From contig NC_067204.1 of assembly GCF_026262505.1 (NCBI RefSeq), forward strand, positions 21,173,300 to 21,237,299: a stretch of DNA of 64,000 nucleotides, written 5' to 3'. The position numbers and the translations under genes were made by a program. The notes below the pieces were generated by a model. It did not search any database, was not told the DNA's origin, and worked only from the letters and a program-made list of their open reading frames with translations. Within the stretch, counting starts at the first letter, position 1, and each line of letters starts with the position of its first letter. Source of the stretch: Trichomonas vaginalis G3. Taxonomy: Eukaryota; Parabasalia; Trichomonadida; Trichomonadidae. Positions 61,415 to 64,000 of this stretch are shown here, one piece after another.

Positions 61415-63218
61415 TTATTTTTTGGCACCATGTGAAATAAGAAATTCAACAGTTTCTTTTTTATTATATCTTGCTGCAAAATGAAGTGCAGTTTCTCCAA
61501 TTTTATTTTTTTCATTGATATTTGCACCATGTGAAATAAGAAATTCAACAGTTTCTTTTTTATTATATCTTGCTGCTATATGAAGTGCAGTTTTTCCATA
61601 TTCATCTTTTTCATTGATATTTGCACCATGTGAAATAAGAAATTCAACAGTTTCTTTTTTATTATATCTTGCTGCAATATGAAGTGCGGTATTTCCATAT
61701 TTATCTTTTTCATTGATATTTGCGCCATGTGAAATAAGAAATTCAACAGTTTCTTTACTTTTATATTCTGCTGCTATATGAAGTGCAGTTTGCTCATCTT
61801 CATCTTTTTCATTAATATTTGCGCCATGTGAAATAAGAAATTCAACAGTTTCTTTACTTTTATATTCTGCTGCTATATGAAGTGCAGTTTTTCCATGTTT
61901 ATCTTTTTCATTGATATTTGCACCATGTGAAATAAGAAATTCAACAGTTTCTTTTTTATTATATCTTGCTGCTATATGAAGTGCAGTTTGCTCATCTTCA
62001 TCTTTTTCATTAATATTTGCGCCATGTGAAATAAGAAATTCAACAGTTTCTTTACTTTTATATTCTGCTGCTATATGAAGTGCAGTTTGCTCATCTTCAT
62101 CTTTTTCATTGATATTTGCACCATGTGAAATAAGAAATTCAACAGTTTCTTTACTATTATGCAATGCTGCAATATGAAATGCAGTTTTCCCATGTTTATC
62201 TTTTTCATTGATATTTGCACCATGTGAAATAAGAAATTCAGCTGTTTCTTTTCTATTTTTCAGTGCTGCAAAATGAAGTGCAGTTTTTCCATATTCATCT
62301 TTTTCATTGATATTTGCACCATGTGAAAGGAAGTATTACAAAAGGGATGGAATATTTAAAATCGATGAATAAACAAAGCATTTGTTTATATCATTGGTTT
62401 GATCGAAATAAACTAAATAGGATTCAATATTATTGTAAATTCCACAATCTTCTAAATTGATCTCTATATTGTACTCATTCATCAAGAATGTAACGACATC
62501 GATGTTGTGTGAAATAATTGCATATTCCATGCATGCTTTATTTGGTATCTGATGTTTCAAACATTCACTCATAATCTCTTGAATTCCTCCCAAAAATGAA
62601 AGTTCTAGACATTTTTGAGTTATTTCTGAGTTGAATTTCGTTCTTAAAAACTTGAAACAATCAACTGCTCCATGGTAACAACATAATTCAAGTAATGAAT
62701 ATCCTTCGTAAGAATATGGATATAAAATGCTGACAAGTTTTTGATTTCCATCAAATTCATCTCTTTCAGTGAATGCGATAAATTTTTCTTTGTCGTTATT
62801 CATAATTGCTCTGTAAATTGTATCTTCTGTATGAATATTAAGATTTTCTATTTCTTCGAAAACAGTAGACTTGTATAATTTAATTCCATATTCTTTATAA
62901 AACAGGAAGTTTGAAATAGGTTCAATACTTCTGACATCTGTAACATGGTAATCATCAGATATGAGTTTGGCAAGAAATAAATATGACTTTGTATAGCGGT
63001 TATTATACTGAATTATACCTAAAACGTCATGTACAACCTTGGTTGATGGATATTTCTTTGAGTCAATCAATTATGTTTTGATCATTTTGTAAATCTTGTT
63101 TAATTCTTCTTCCTTATCCGTTTTCAGCTGATGCAGCGCAATATATGAATCAATGTAGTATTTGTAGATACTTCGTAATTTGTTGTATTCGTTTGGATCA
63201 ACGTCTAGGTCCGACATT
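61415..63218 (-). pseudogene. Ankyrin-repeat protein with DUF3447-type N-terminus
   Basis: From MSDLDVDPNEYNK (start 63218) an N-terminal region typical of the large trichomonad ankyrin family follows (RSIYKYYIDSYIALHQLKTD; NNRYTKSYLFLAKLISDDYHV; SLLELCCYHGAVDCFKFL). Then come about nine 33-residue ankyrin repeats (61415-62335, consensus ETVEFLISHGANINEKD). It is broken by a one-base shift near codon 14, a TAA at 63071-63073 and a TAA at 62336-62338, replacing Glu-type codons. The repeats are nearly identical in DNA, as if recently homogenised. Two long frames remain (62336-63070 and 61415 to about 62335). Confidence 0.85.
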
Positions 63219-63831
63219 AATAATTTTTAAAAAAGACATATTTGCTATCTACCATATGAAATACCCCTTAAATTCATTAGAAGAAAAAATACTATGTTGT
63301 ACATGCGGAAAACAATGATTTCGGATTTCCCATAGTTTTTCCACTCAAAAAGACAGGGATCGTCCAAGAATGATCAAATCGCGCCATCACAATTTAGCAT
63401 AGAATGATCCTTAAATTGTTAAATATTCAGAAATCTTTTAAATCATTTGAATTTTTTGCTTATTTACGAAAGAATTCTTATGGTAACAACTTTATTACGT
63501 ACATATACTTAAATTTCTATATTTATTTTTGAAGAACTCGCATTCATTCCAATAGATAACTTAGAGTTTTTTGAGGTTGTGTTTTCATCCTTAAAAATCT
63601 AATAAAAACTTCCAAACTCTAATAAACAAATAAGAAATTCGTTTTCCAAGGGAATACAAATTAAGTTATATATTTCAACAATATCATTCATTAATAACTT
63701 AGCATACAAGACATAACTTCTGATACTCATTTCCTTATTCTGTGGTAGCAACCAAGTACCATAAAGACGTCGAGATCATTGAGATAGAGTTATTATTAAC
63801 GTCCATATAAATTTTGAATTTTTTTTAGTCA
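63219..63831. other. AT-rich divergent spacer
   Basis: Between the ankyrin pseudogene and a rightward gene. No gene seen. TTTCATATGG on the minus strand, about 55 bases before the ankyrin start, is a possible but weak initiator. Confidence 0.4.
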
Positions 63832-64000
63832 ATGAATACAAACTTTTCTCTTGTCGATAAAGAGAGAGGATTGTATGCAACAAAAGACGGCAAATTATTC
63901 CTAACAGAACCAGGGACACGCGAACTTACCAGAAGTCCGCTTCTTTTTACCCCACCAATTAGAGTTTTAGCATCTGAAGAATATGATCCATACGCAATAG
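63832..64000 (+). CDS. Start of an unknown host gene (partial)
   Basis: The frame opens MNTNFSLVDKERGLYATKDG and continues through KLFLTEPGTRELTRSPLLFTPPIRVLASEEYDPYAI to the window end with no stop. TTTTTTTAGTCA precedes the ATG. Too little is present for a family assignment. Confidence 0.6.
   Translation, partial: MNTNFSLVDKERGLYATKDGKLFLTEPGTRELTRSPLLFTPPIRVLASEEYDPYAI

Overview
The window looks like nuclear DNA of the parabasalid Trichomonas vaginalis or a very close relative. The reasons are AT-rich intronless genes, TCA-type initiators a few bases before some start codons (44356, 59206, and 40831 on the minus strand), ankyrin/DUF3447 genes of the expanded trichomonad type, two ~1.3 kb Tvmar-type mariners, and Maverick (Polinton) DNA that fills almost half the window. 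The species is inferred from remembered gene families; no search was run.

Layout. (1) 1-8739: right-hand part of a decayed Maverick (element A). It holds a rotted tail-fibre copy, a broken integrase, an open fibre gene, small virion-like genes and a broken adenine methyltransferase, and it ends in a G+C-rich hairpin. (2) 8740-10865: host spacer with a GGACGCC cluster, a foldback element (9556-10318) and an ankyrin-gene relic. (3) 10866-31525: an end-to-end Maverick (element B, 20,660 bp) with 120-bp terminal inverted repeats and a 6-bp target duplication, GTGCGG. Its left half reads rightward (small amphipathic proteins, capsid, packaging ATPase, minor virion proteins, fibre). Its right half reads leftward (integrase, protein-primed DNA polymerase B, an unknown 378-aa protein). 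Between them is a rightward cassette: unknown 317-aa protein, KilA-N protein, primase/SF3 helicase. The cassette is framed by ~120-bp repeats in opposite orientations and contains repeated operator-like palindromes. (4) 31532-64000: host genes for a GAF-domain protein, a membrane glycoprotein broken by a MITE and a mariner, a quinone-reductase pseudogene, an acidic low-complexity protein, a glycerophosphodiesterase, a glycogen debranching enzyme, a two-helix membrane protein, a coiled-coil protein, an Asn-rich protein, an oxysterol-binding-like protein, a phosphatase relic, an ankyrin pseudogene and the start of one more gene.

The part most worth study is the cassette at 19.1-24.6 kb. It gives a Polinton a second replication module (primase plus helicase) beside its own polymerase B, together with a KilA-N candidate regulator and matching operator and iteron sites. 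Both Mavericks also share a compact promoter style, with divergent start codons only 16-19 bp apart, and both carry almost the same fibre tip on unrelated anchors. Both elements are described only as fossils: A is heavily broken, B is nearly whole with roughly four breaks.

All calls come from reading the sequence. No alignment, HMM or folding program was run, so family assignments rest on visible motifs.
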